Source: Candidatus Blautia pullistercoris (GTDB lineage: Bacteria; Bacillota; Clostridia; Lachnospirales; Lachnospiraceae). Taken from it: 40,960 nucleotides of DNA. Shown here piece by piece: positions 27,240 to 35,090 of this stretch. Under the pieces are notes generated by a model. That model did not search any database. It was not told where the DNA came from and saw nothing but the letters and a program-made list of their open reading frames with translations. The position numbers were made by a program, and so were the translations under genes. Numbering within the stretch: the first letter of the stretch is position 1; the number at the start of each line of letters is the position of its first letter. The DNA lies in NCBI GenBank assembly GCA_019114545.1, contig DXFG01000324.1, positions 1 through 40,960 on the forward strand, read 5' to 3'.

Positions 27240-28152
27240 TTTTCTTCACCTTCTTTTTATCCATATTATCAAATACCAGCATGAGAAGAAGCACAGCCAG
27301 CAGAAACAGGGCTGAGATCATTTTCATGGACTGAGGTACAAAATACCGGATGGCAAGACCTGTGCAGGCCTTGTATAAAATAGCACCCACAAATACAAAA
27401 GTGGTCACCTTGATATAACTCTTTTTCCGGAAAGGGCCGATCTTGCTGATTACCCGGTAAAGACTGGTTCCCACGATAACACTGGCAAGGCCGATGACCA
27501 TAGATCCGGTTCCTGAAGAGATATCAAAGACTCCCTGCTGCTGGCAGAATACAGAGCCTGACAAGGCTACCAGTCCGTTAGAAATCGCCAGCCCCAGGAT
27601 CTTTACATTTCCCTTATCCTTTGCCAGGGAGGTCACCAGGATCTCATTATCTCCCACTGCTCTTAAAAGGTATCCGGATCTGGTCTTCAGATAAAAGTCC
27701 AGCAGCAGCTTGCTGACCACTGACACCAGAAGAATCAGAAGGATCACTGCATATCCGGGAATATTTCCCCCCGTGACACCTTCCAGAAAGCTGTTGCTGA
27801 AGATGGTATCCTGTGCAAAAAGAGGCACATTATTGCTTCCTGCGATCATAAGATTTACTGTATACAAAGCAGTCATCATGATAATTCCGGAAAGAAGATC
27901 CCTGACCTTTCCTTTCACATGGATCAATCCCGTACAGGTTCCTGCCAGAACCCCCGCCAGAAAGGCGGCAAAAAGAGAAAGGTAAGGATTCACATCCCTG
28001 GTTAGAAGGACCGCCGTCACCGCCGATCCCAGCGGGAAGCTTCCATCCACTGTCAGATCCGGAAAATCCAGTATTTTATAGGTAATATAGACGCCCAGAG
28101 CCAGGATCCCGTAGATCAGCCCCTGCTCCAGTATACTTAACGCAAAATCCAT
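27232..28152 (-). CDS. trpY: ABC transporter permease (TrpY-type)
   Basis: This 306-residue permease has about eight to nine hydrophobic segments and the branched-chain amino acid/sugar permease fold (GILALGVYITYKILDFPDLTVDGSFPLGSA, KGNVKILGLAISNGLVALSGSVFCQQQG). The start has AGGAGG 7 bases upstream. It sits between binding protein and ATPase genes in the order typical of TrpXYZ systems. The single permease would act as a homodimer. Confidence 0.82.
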   Translation of the reverse strand: MDFALSILEQGLIYGILALGVYITYKILDFPDLTVDGSFPLGSAVTAVLLTRDVNPYLSLFAAFLAGVLAGTCTGLIHVKGKVRDLLSGIIMMTALYTVNLMIAGSNNVPLFAQDTIFSNSFLEGVTGGNIPGYAVILLILLVSVVSKLLLDFYLKTRSGYLLRAVGDNEILVTSLAKDKGNVKILGLAISNGLVALSGSVFCQQQGVFDISSGTGSMVIGLASVIVGTSLYRVISKIGPFRKKSYIKVTTFVFVGAILYKACTGLAIRYFVPQSMKMISALFLLAVLLLMLVFDNMDKKKVKKNA

Positions 28153-28179
28153 TTTTCTATGCCTCCTGTTATCTGCTTT

Positions 28180-29205
28180 TTACTCCTGAGAGATTTCGGT
28201 AAAGGTTTCTTCTGCTCTCTGGGTCATACCATCCGGGATGGTAATTCCCAGATTGTCAGCCACTGCCTGGTTGATATACAGACTGCTTTCTGTAAGCAGC
28301 TCATATTCCATATCCTCCGCATTGGATTCTCCTTTTAAAATCTGAGCCGCCATCTTTCCGGTCTCGATTCCCAGGTTCACATAGTCAAGTCCCTCTGCTG
28401 CCAGACACCCCAGTTTTACCTGCTCAATCTCACTGCCGAATACAGGGATATTTTTTTCATTGGCCTGATCCAGGATTGTAGGAAGAGCACTTACAACTGT
28501 ATTATCTGTAAGATTCGTGAGACAGTCTACCTTATCCAGAAGGCTTGCCGCTGCCAGGGAAACTTCTGAAGTATTGGTAACGCCCGCTGTTTCCAGAGTA
28601 AAGCCATATTCCTCTGCGTATTTTTCATACTGGGTAATACTGTAAGCGGAGTTGGCCTCGCTGGTAGTATAGAGAATACCAATCGTCTCGGCATCCGGAA
28701 GGATCTCCCGGATCATCGCCAGCTGAGCCTCTACAGGAAGCTGATCGCTGGTTCCTGTCACTGCTCCCACAGGCATGCCCTCATCATCTGCAAGCTGGGC
28801 TTTCTCCGGATTTGTTACTGCAGTATAGACCACGGGGATATCTGTATTTCTTGCGGAATTATAAGCAGCCTGAGCGCTTGGCGTGGCAATGGCGCAGATC
28901 AGATCTACTTTATCCGCCACAAAGGTATCCGCAATCTGCGCAGCGGTTCCTGTATCAGCATCCGCATTGTTTACCTTGATCTCCAGGTTTTCTCCTTCTA
29001 CCAGGCCCTCTTCTTCCAGCCCCTGGATAAACCCTTCTCTGCAGTTGTCCAGAGAACCATGCTCTGCAAACTGTGAGATCCCTATCGTATACATTTCCTG
29101 TCCTTCACTGCTGCTTTGGGAACTTCCAGTATCTCCTCCGCAGCCTGTCAGTCCTGCTGCTGTCATCACTGCTCCTAAAATCACTGCTAATACTCTTCTT
29201 TTCAT
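28180..29205 (-). CDS. trpX: ABC transporter substrate-binding lipoprotein (TrpX-type)
   Basis: This 341-residue protein begins with a lipoprotein signal: charged MKRRVL, a hydrophobic core and a lipobox LTGC with Cys at residue 22, so it would be anchored outside the membrane. The mature part has the ABC_sub_bind fold (YTIGISQFAEHGSLDNCREGF, DLICAIATPSAQAAYN, DAETIGILYTTSEANS). TrpX-family proteins bind tryptophan or other aromatic amino acids. It is the first gene of the transporter operon, behind a Trp T-box leader, with GGAG 9 bases upstream. Confidence 0.85.
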   Translation of the reverse strand: MKRRVLAVILGAVMTAAGLTGCGGDTGSSQSSSEGQEMYTIGISQFAEHGSLDNCREGFIQGLEEEGLVEGENLEIKVNNADADTGTAAQIADTFVADKVDLICAIATPSAQAAYNSARNTDIPVVYTAVTNPEKAQLADDEGMPVGAVTGTSDQLPVEAQLAMIREILPDAETIGILYTTSEANSAYSITQYEKYAEEYGFTLETAGVTNTSEVSLAAASLLDKVDCLTNLTDNTVVSALPTILDQANEKNIPVFGSEIEQVKLGCLAAEGLDYVNLGIETGKMAAQILKGESNAEDMEYELLTESSLYINQAVADNLGITIPDGMTQRAEETFTEISQE

Positions 29206-29257
29206 TTTCTCTGTCTCCTTTATTCATGATTTCAAAAGCAAAATCCCGGTTTATATC

Positions 29258-29361
29258 TGTGCGATACTGCGGACAGCTTGCGGCAAAGCCTGTCGCTGTC
29301 TGTTGTCCGGCAAGCGCCTGCTCGTGCAAGCGCGGCAGGCGCTTGCCGGGCGTATCGCACA
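29258..29361 (-). repeat. 104-bp palindromic element in the trpX leader
   Basis: Ends TGTGCGATAC (29258-29267) and GTATCGCACA (29352-29361) are 10-bp inverted repeats. Within lies a perfect 15-bp stem CCGGCAAGCGCCTGC/GCAGGCGCTTGCCGG (29307-29321, 29335-29349) and a second weaker stem (ACAGC/GCTGT) near 29273-29299, giving a branched fold. It is much GC-richer than its flanks and abuts the T run of the T-box terminator, as an inserted miniature element would. I found no second copy in the window. Confidence 0.65.
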
Positions 29362-29640
29362 AAAAAACCGCCTCAAGTCATTTTTCATAACTTGAGACGG
29401 TAATAAAATCTTTTATTATCGCGGTACCACTCAATTTGGCAGTTCGCCCTCTTTCTCGCGTACTGACATACGCTCCTGATTGATAACGGGTTCGGTTCCC
29501 GGCAACGCCTACTCTTTTCATTTCAGGCTGCCCTCGAAAGTCCATTCGGCAATAAAATCCATACGGCAATCCCACCACCTGCCGCTCTCTGGGATTTCTT
29601 TTAAAGCTTACTCCTCTTTCTCAACGGTTTTGCTTTTGCT
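29361..29640 (-). ncRNA. T-box riboswitch, tryptophan specifier
   Basis: The leader contains GAGTGGTACCGCG (29420-29432), the T-box that pairs with the tRNA acceptor end (UGGU). Stem I has the GAGGAGTA motif, a distal AGAGAG plus GGTGGTG loop, and on the 3' side GAA-TGG-A followed by CTTTC pairing with GAAAG, so the specifier is TGG (Trp) at 29542-29544. The competing terminator (arms CCGTCTCAAGT/ACTTGAGGCGG, 29368-29400, T7) closes it. UGGU fits a tRNA with A73; bacterial tRNA-Trp normally has G73, which could still wobble with U. Uncharged tRNA-Trp would allow transcription of the transporter. Confidence 0.85.
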
Positions 29641-29646
29641 GGTATT

Positions 29647-29675
29647 ATTTTATGCCCTGGAATAGATTTTGTCAA
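29647..29675 (-). promoter_or_regulatory. promoter of the T-box operon
   Basis: Consensus TTGACA (29670-29675) and TAAAAT (29647-29652) are 17 bp apart on the minus strand, starting 14 bp after the GH3 gene stop. Confidence 0.8.
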
Positions 29676-29688
29676 CAGTTTTTTCTTC

Positions 29689-31929
29689 TTAATAACTCAG
29701 TCCAAAATCCATTTCGTAGTAATTCCCTGTACGGTCTCTGTACGCATAGGCCTTTCCGTTCTCGTCTTTCATCTTCTCCGGCATATATTTATCCTTGTCA
29801 TAACCAGGTACATCGTTAGGAGAAATACATACCCCTTCCGGACTTACCTTAAGGACAGAATCATCCTTTGGAAGGGTGATAGGCATCTTCCCAACAGGAG
29901 AGAATCTGCCGAAGATCACATCCAGCACAGCCCAGGGATACGTGTCAAAACCAGCCAGAAGACCGTCTGTGTAAGGCTCCACGGTGCCTACTTCCCAGGC
30001 CAGGGTAAAGTTAATATTTGCAATGACTTTTCCCCCTCTGTCATGGACGGTTTTGGCGATCTCCGAAATTTTTCCCGCACCGGAAAGGGTAGTCTCTTTG
30101 TGGGTAGTCTTCCCAGGTCTTCCTTCCTCGTCTACATCACAGACTTCTTTTCCATCGCAGATCTCCAGCTCCAGATAACCGGGAGTGGCATTGAAATATT
30201 CTCCGGAACTTGGTGTCAAAAACAGCAGGGCATAATCTGCTTCCTCCGGCTTATCAGTAAGGGTAATCCCCTTCTCCTTTTCCAGCATTTTTTTCAGTTC
30301 TTCTGTAGCTTTTACCCCATCCTCTTCTTTCTTGTTAAAGCACTGGGCATATACTTTTTTGCCTGTGGTCTTCTCCTCTGTAAGAGGAAGCGCCCCCTGA
30401 TTTTTCAGGAGAACTACAGACTTTCTGTGAACGTCTGCGGCATTTTCCCAGTCTTTCTTTGTGGCTACCACTTCCACAGCTTTTTTCGGATCTCTGTATG
30501 GATTTTCAAAAAGTCCCAGTTCAAATTTTTCTTTCAGGGTATGAGCTGCAGCCCGTGTCAGGGCCTCGTCAGAAAGGGTCACCTGCTCTACTGTATAACC
30601 TTCCGGCACCTTGTGTCCCTGAGTAGTATAATAACCTTCTTTTCCTCTCCGGTAGGCTTCTTTTGCAGCCTCGATATCATAGGAGCCGCTGATGATATCC
30701 ACTCCGGCATGGACAGCCAGAGCCACTCTCTCGCAGACTTCCAGCTCTTCCACACCCCAGGCCATGTTCTGAACGATTCCGGAATCGCTGTTGATATAAC
30801 CTTTAAAGCCCATCTGCTTCTTTAGAAGTTCCTGGATAAAATAGTCATTAAAGGCAAACCCTACCGGCTTCCACTCAATGGGATTCCCCTGAAGATCATA
30901 CTGGTCTGCGCTCTTCTCTCTGGATGGCTTTGCATAGTAAGGCATGATAGAAGCGGCGTTCTTCTCAATAGCTGCCTCAAAAGGCGGTATATGATAAGTC
31001 TCCAGGCTGTTTTCGGTCTGATAGACATTCCACTGGCCCTGGCGGTAATGAGGATCAAAACCGTTCTCTCTTGCGCTTCCTCCCGGGAAATGCTTCACCG
31101 TCATGGCTACTCCATCCGGAGTCAGTCCCTCCTGGCTTCCCTGTACCCCCGGGATCAGATGCTCAAAAATTTCTCTGATCAGTTTTGAGTCTTCCCCAAA
31201 AGTACCGTAGGTTCTCTGCCACCTGGGATCTGTGGCACAGTCTGCCATATACATATAGCCTTTCTTCATGCCTACTGCATCCCACTCTCTCCGGATACAG
31301 TCTGCAAAGTCGTCAATGATATGGATCCCGTCTCCCTTTACTGCTGCGGCAATACCCATGGTCCCCGGCCATGCGGCAAAAACGCCGGAGGCATCGTTCA
31401 TGCCGAAGACCACTTCTCCGTTTTCATTTCTGGAGTTGGACACCACCATTACCGGGATAAAATGTTCCCCTTCCTCAGCCAGGCTGTTCATTTCATTGAT
31501 CCAGTCCGCCAGTTCATCCGGTTTCGGATTACTCCGAAGAATAAAAGTACGCACTTTCCAGTCTTTGATGGTCTCTGTGGTACCCACCGTGGAACTGGTG
31601 GCAAAAATAGAAGATCCTTTCTCCACAGGCTTTTCATCCAAAAGCCCTGTCTCATCTACAAAGTCTTTGTCCTCCTGTTCCATACCCATTTTCCAGGAGT
31701 TCAGAAAAAGAAGACCGATCTTTTCTTCTGCAGACAGGTCTTCGGCCAAAGCCTTTGCCCTTTCTTCCGGAGACTTTCTCCAGTCTTTATAGGTATTTAA
31801 TTTTCCATCTCCGTTAATGTCACGAAAATAAAGGCCATCCTCCCGGATCACCTTCTCATTGCAGGTCCCGATCACCGGACCCTGGGAATTTTCGTAGTAA
31901 CGAATTCTGCTGCTTGCTTTTTCTTTCAT
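29689..31929 (-). CDS. glycoside hydrolase family 3 protein (beta-glucosidase-like)
   Basis: This 746-residue GH3 enzyme has the substrate-binding KHFPGG motif at 279-284 and the catalytic nucleophile Asp382 in INSDSGIV, with the C-terminal sandwich domain (VVLLKNQGALPL, near residue 515). No signal peptide is seen, so it acts in the cytoplasm. Residues 37-50 form a Ca-loop-like DINGDGKLNTYKDW found in part of this family. The linkage cleaved is not predictable; beta-glucosides or xylosides are likely. It is the last gene before the trp T-box. An inverted repeat next to its start codon suggests control of translation. It is not obviously linked to the phosphonate genes upstream. Confidence 0.85.
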   Translation of the reverse strand: MKEKASSRIRYYENSQGPVIGTCNEKVIREDGLYFRDINGDGKLNTYKDWRKSPEERAKALAEDLSAEEKIGLLFLNSWKMGMEQEDKDFVDETGLLDEKPVEKGSSIFATSSTVGTTETIKDWKVRTFILRSNPKPDELADWINEMNSLAEEGEHFIPVMVVSNSRNENGEVVFGMNDASGVFAAWPGTMGIAAAVKGDGIHIIDDFADCIRREWDAVGMKKGYMYMADCATDPRWQRTYGTFGEDSKLIREIFEHLIPGVQGSQEGLTPDGVAMTVKHFPGGSARENGFDPHYRQGQWNVYQTENSLETYHIPPFEAAIEKNAASIMPYYAKPSREKSADQYDLQGNPIEWKPVGFAFNDYFIQELLKKQMGFKGYINSDSGIVQNMAWGVEELEVCERVALAVHAGVDIISGSYDIEAAKEAYRRGKEGYYTTQGHKVPEGYTVEQVTLSDEALTRAAAHTLKEKFELGLFENPYRDPKKAVEVVATKKDWENAADVHRKSVVLLKNQGALPLTEEKTTGKKVYAQCFNKKEEDGVKATEELKKMLEKEKGITLTDKPEEADYALLFLTPSSGEYFNATPGYLELEICDGKEVCDVDEEGRPGKTTHKETTLSGAGKISEIAKTVHDRGGKVIANINFTLAWEVGTVEPYTDGLLAGFDTYPWAVLDVIFGRFSPVGKMPITLPKDDSVLKVSPEGVCISPNDVPGYDKDKYMPEKMKDENGKAYAYRDRTGNYYEMDFGLSY

Positions 31930-31930
31930 G

Positions 31931-32001
31931 ATTCTTGCAGTCCTCCTTTACAGTCTCTCATAGCCTTTATCATAAAGATTTCCGGATAGGACTGCAAGAA
32001 T
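31931..32001 (-). promoter_or_regulatory. leader hairpin overlapping the GH3 ribosome site
   Basis: Arms ATTCTTGCAGTCCT (31931-31944) and AGGACTGCAAGAAT (31988-32001) match perfectly over 14 bp around a 43-base loop. On the minus strand the second arm ends 1 base before the start codon and takes part of the AGGAGG site, so pairing would hide the site. The loop itself holds an odd palindrome CTTTAT-C-ATAAAG (31965-31977). Confidence 0.6.
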
Positions 32002-32018
32002 TATTTTTCTTTGTTTTC

Positions 32019-32034
32019 GTACAATTTCTTGTAC
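32019..32034. promoter_or_regulatory. dyad GTACAA-TTTC-TTGTAC upstream of the GH3 gene
   Basis: Perfect 6-bp arms around four bases (32019-32034), 90 bp before the GH3 start. It is an operator-like site for an unknown regulator. The gap 32035-32099 holds a weak stem (CATG/CATG with T/A runs) but no clear terminator for phnX. Confidence 0.4.
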
Positions 32035-32099
32035 AGGGTCCCAAGATCATGTTTTTCATACAAGCATAAAAATCATGACTTTTGACTCCACAATTCGAT

Positions 32100-32867
32100 T
32101 TATTGCATCAGATCCAGGATTCCCCGCATGTCCCTCACTACGTAGTCGGCACCGGCCTCCAGATAAGTCTTCTCTGCTTTTTTGTCTGCAGCTTCCCGTT
32201 CTTTTTCTGACAGGGCCTCATATTCTTCCTGAGTCAGTCCCATTACAGAACTTCCCTCCAGGATTCCTACAGTTACCAGTCCCGCATTTTTTCCTTCCAG
32301 AATGTCAGAAACTGTGTCTCCTACTTTCATAACTCTGGATACATCCTTTAACTCCAGTTTTTCCATGTTCCGGAAAACCATGTAGGGATAGGGTCTGCCC
32401 TTTTTGTTCGTAGAGTCCGGGCTGAACCAGCAGTCAGGAGAATATCCCATCCGGGCAGCTTCGGGTACTACCAGGGCCATCATCTCGTCGGTGTATCCTG
32501 TGGTAGATCCGATCTTTAATCCCATTTCCCGCAGCTTCTCTACAGTTTCTACTACATAGGGCTTAGGCTGGGCATAGTTATGAACAATCTCCAGGATCTT
32601 GCTTTCGCTGAGTTCGTAGACTTTCCGGACATCATCTTCTGTCCATTTTCTGCCTTGCTTTTCTTCCCAGAGCTGTGAGATCCGGTCCATGGACAGCATA
32701 GTCCTTACATGATCGATTTTCAGCATTCCCATAGGCTTTCTCACTTCTTCCAGGGTCGGAGTGATCCCATAGTGTTCAAAGGCTTCAATAAAAGCTTTCA
32801 CCGGAGCAAAGCAGCCGTAATCTACGGTAGTTCCCGCCCAGTCAAAAATAATACCATCGAATTTCAT
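32100..32867 (-). CDS. phnX: phosphonoacetaldehyde hydrolase
   Basis: PhnX splits phosphonoacetaldehyde to acetaldehyde and phosphate. The 255-residue HAD enzyme has the family's FDWAGTTVD (nucleophile Asp9, Trp10, Ala11) and Lys50 in MGMLKIDHVR, equivalent to the Schiff-base Lys that distinguishes PhnX from other HAD phosphatases. Further motifs are GSTTGYTDEMM, STNKKGRPYPYMVF and KVGDTVSDILEGKNAG. The start at 32867 has GGAG about 9 bases upstream, 4 bp after the phnW stop; the longer frame overlaps phnW. It completes 2-aminoethylphosphonate breakdown here. Confidence 0.95.
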   Translation of the reverse strand: MKFDGIIFDWAGTTVDYGCFAPVKAFIEAFEHYGITPTLEEVRKPMGMLKIDHVRTMLSMDRISQLWEEKQGRKWTEDDVRKVYELSESKILEIVHNYAQPKPYVVETVEKLREMGLKIGSTTGYTDEMMALVVPEAARMGYSPDCWFSPDSTNKKGRPYPYMVFRNMEKLELKDVSRVMKVGDTVSDILEGKNAGLVTVGILEGSSVMGLTQEEYEALSEKEREAADKKAEKTYLEAGADYVVRDMRGILDLMQ

Positions 32868-32871
32868 TGTT

Positions 32872-33963
32872 TTATCTCTCCTCCAAAAATTCTTTAATGA
32901 TACTGCAGAGCTTTTCAATATCTTCTTTGTAGATTTCTCCGATATTACCAATACGGAAGGTGTCGGCATCGGTTACCTTTCCCGGATAAATGGCATAGCC
33001 TCTGTCCTTGATGTACTGGTACATATCCTGGAAAGAGAAATTGTGATGTTCCGGATACAGGAAGGTGGTGATGATCGGTCCCTGATGCTCACTGCCGATA
33101 TAGGGACGGATCCCCATCTCCGCCATTTTCTGGATCAGAAGCCGGTTATTCTCTTCATATCGTTTTGCTCTGGCGGGAATGCCGCCCTCTTCTTCCATTT
33201 CCTTTAATGCCTGTGCAAAAGCCAGCACCACATGGGTAGGAGAAGTAAATCTCCATTTGCCGTCTTTATTCATGGTCTCCCACTGGTCATAGAGATCCAG
33301 AGACAGGCTTCTGGCTTTTCCTTTGCTTTCCATGAGCTTTTCTCTGTTGCAGATAATAAAGGAGAATCCGGGTACGCCCTGGATGCATTTGTTGGCGCTG
33401 CTGATGATGAAATCAATTTCCAGATCCCCCACCGGGATATCCACCCCGCCAAAGCTGGACATGGCATCTACAATAAAGGTTTTTCCGGCTCCTTTGACTA
33501 CTTTCGCCACTGAAGCAATATCATTTAAAATACCGGAAGTGGTCTCGCTGTGGACCATGGACACATGGGTGATCTCCGGATGTTCCGCCAGAATCTCTCT
33601 GATTTTTTCTGCAGAGGGGATCTTGTTGTAATCTTCCTCATACATCAGATAATGGATTCCTGCATGCCGGGCAATATCGCCCATTCTCTCTCCATAAGCT
33701 CCGTTTGCTGCAATCAGAAGGGTGTCCTCTTCTCCGATCACGCTGGTCAGTACAGACTCTACTCCAAAGGTCCCGCTGCCCTGCATAAGGACCACGGTGT
33801 ATTCAGGCTCACTTACATGAGCCAGATTCAGCAGTTTCTCCCGTATGGACAGGGTGATTTTTTTGTAATCATCATCCCAGGTGCAGTGATCAAAAAGCAT
33901 CTCTTTTTTTACCGTGTCTGTTGTGGTAAGAGGACCCGGTGTAAGCAGTTTGTAGTTTGGCAT
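32872..33963 (-). CDS. phnW: 2-aminoethylphosphonate:pyruvate aminotransferase
   Basis: PhnW transfers the amino group of 2-aminoethylphosphonate to pyruvate, giving phosphonoacetaldehyde and alanine, with PLP bound to Lys192 (SANKCIQGVPGF). The 363-residue class V aminotransferase starts KLLTPGPLTTTDTVK, with VVLMQGSGTFGVES and MVHSETTSG. The start at 33963 has GGAG 10 bases upstream; the frame opens 8 codons earlier without a site. Its spacer from the binding-protein gene holds two strong hairpins. Confidence 0.95.
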   Translation of the reverse strand: MPNYKLLTPGPLTTTDTVKKEMLFDHCTWDDDYKKITLSIREKLLNLAHVSEPEYTVVLMQGSGTFGVESVLTSVIGEEDTLLIAANGAYGERMGDIARHAGIHYLMYEEDYNKIPSAEKIREILAEHPEITHVSMVHSETTSGILNDIASVAKVVKGAGKTFIVDAMSSFGGVDIPVGDLEIDFIISSANKCIQGVPGFSFIICNREKLMESKGKARSLSLDLYDQWETMNKDGKWRFTSPTHVVLAFAQALKEMEEEGGIPARAKRYEENNRLLIQKMAEMGIRPYIGSEHQGPIITTFLYPEHHNFSFQDMYQYIKDRGYAIYPGKVTDADTFRIGNIGEIYKEDIEKLCSIIKEFLEER

Positions 33964-34005
33964 TTTAATATTTCTCCTTTTATTCATTATTTATCTGTTC
34001 TGTCT

Positions 34006-34064
34006 CGTTTCAGACGGTTGTGCGTCTGAAACGGCAAAGAATCCTGCCGGGCAGGATTCTTGCC
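34006..34064 (-). repeat. two consecutive hairpins between the binding-protein gene and phnW
   Basis: CGTTTCAGACG/CGTCTGAAACG (34006-34016, 34023-34033; 11 bp perfect, 6-base loop) is joined by three bases to AAGAATCCTGC/GCAGGATTCTT (34037-34047, 34051-34061; 11 bp, 3-base loop, one bulge further out). No T run follows either. Such structures inside operons often protect upstream mRNA or lower expression downstream. Confidence 0.7.
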
Positions 34065-34078
34065 TGCAAAGGGAAGAT

Positions 34079-35086
34079 TTACTTGCAGCTCTCAGACAGT
34101 TCCTGATGCTTTTCCAGAAGATCCAAGGTCAGAGGTTCCGGGAAAGTTTTAGGATTTGCAGAGCTGTTAGCCTCATCTGTGGTCTCTCCTTCGTATACAG
34201 CGTTAGGATAGTATTTCTGAAGTTCGGCTCTTCCTTTGGTGATGATGCACTCAGCCATCTCCTGGGCCAGAGGATTGGTATCTTCCCCTTTATCTACTAC
34301 CGCTACAGATTCTGTCAGAGAGAAATTTCCTTCAGCCGGGTCTACAAAGTCTACCGGAAGTCCTTCGGCTTTGTCTGCCACTGCCTGCTGACGAAGGCCG
34401 AAACCTACGGCAACTTCTCCTGCACGTACCTTTTTAAGAGGTGCAGATCCGGAGGATTCAATGTGGGGACCTGCATTCTCATAAATACCGGAGAGCACTT
34501 CCCTGGCTCCATCTTCCCCATATTCGCTTACCAGCGCCTGGATCAGCAGCCATGCGGTAGAGGAACTCTTAATGTCTGTTACAGACACCAGATCTTTATA
34601 CTCCGGTTTTGTAAGATCCTTTAAGGAAGCAGGCATATCCAGATTGTTCTCTTTCATAACCTCTGTATTAACAATAATCGTTCCTTCCTGGGAAGTGATC
34701 GGTGCGCAGTAGTCTTTCTGATCTGCACTGTTTAAAAGGGTGTAATCAAAGTCCAGAGGCTGGAACATGTTCTGGTCTTCCTGGGCTGCATCGATATAGA
34801 AAGTACTTAAGGTGAGCATATCTGCCTCAATGTTGGTCCCTTCTGCCATAACCTTTCCCCCCAGCTCAGAGGTACCGAAAGTCTGGAACAGATATTTGCC
34901 CTGATAACCGTTTTCATCCAGGGTTTTTTTCATGGCTTCCACAGCCTCATCATCTGCATTGGAATAAATCACCACTTCCTCCCCGGAGCCGCCGGGCGCT
35001 CCCTGGCCGCCGCAGCCGGTCATGGAAAGTGTTCCTGCTAAGATTGCTGCTGTCATTAAGATCACGGATATTTTTCTTGCTTTCAT
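34079..35086 (-). CDS. 2-aminoethylphosphonate ABC transporter binding lipoprotein
   Basis: This 335-residue extracytoplasmic binding protein has a lipoprotein signal with lipobox MTGC (Cys 25) and the Fe/spermidine-type solute-binding fold (VVIYSNADDEAVEAMKKTL, PITSQEGTIIVNTEVMKEN, DLTKPEYKDLVSVTD, GEVAVGFGLRQQAV). Family members of this shape next to phnWX bind 2-aminoethylphosphonate. The substrate is inferred from context. The start has GGAG 10 bases upstream, 4 bp after the permease stop, so expression is coupled to the permease. Confidence 0.85.
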   Translation of the reverse strand: MKARKISVILMTAAILAGTLSMTGCGGQGAPGGSGEEVVIYSNADDEAVEAMKKTLDENGYQGKYLFQTFGTSELGGKVMAEGTNIEADMLTLSTFYIDAAQEDQNMFQPLDFDYTLLNSADQKDYCAPITSQEGTIIVNTEVMKENNLDMPASLKDLTKPEYKDLVSVTDIKSSSTAWLLIQALVSEYGEDGAREVLSGIYENAGPHIESSGSAPLKKVRAGEVAVGFGLRQQAVADKAEGLPVDFVDPAEGNFSLTESVAVVDKGEDTNPLAQEMAECIITKGRAELQKYYPNAVYEGETTDEANSSANPKTFPEPLTLDLLEKHQELSESCK

Positions 35087-35090
35087 TGTA

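Noticed and set aside
29555-29562. Second TGG (in GTATGGATTTT) as T-box specifier
   Set aside because: GGATTTT pairs with GAAATCC in Stem I, so this TGG is in a helix rather than the specifier loop.
32035-32099. Intrinsic terminator after phnX
   Set aside because: Only a weak stem made of T/A runs with a bulge is present; not strong enough to call.
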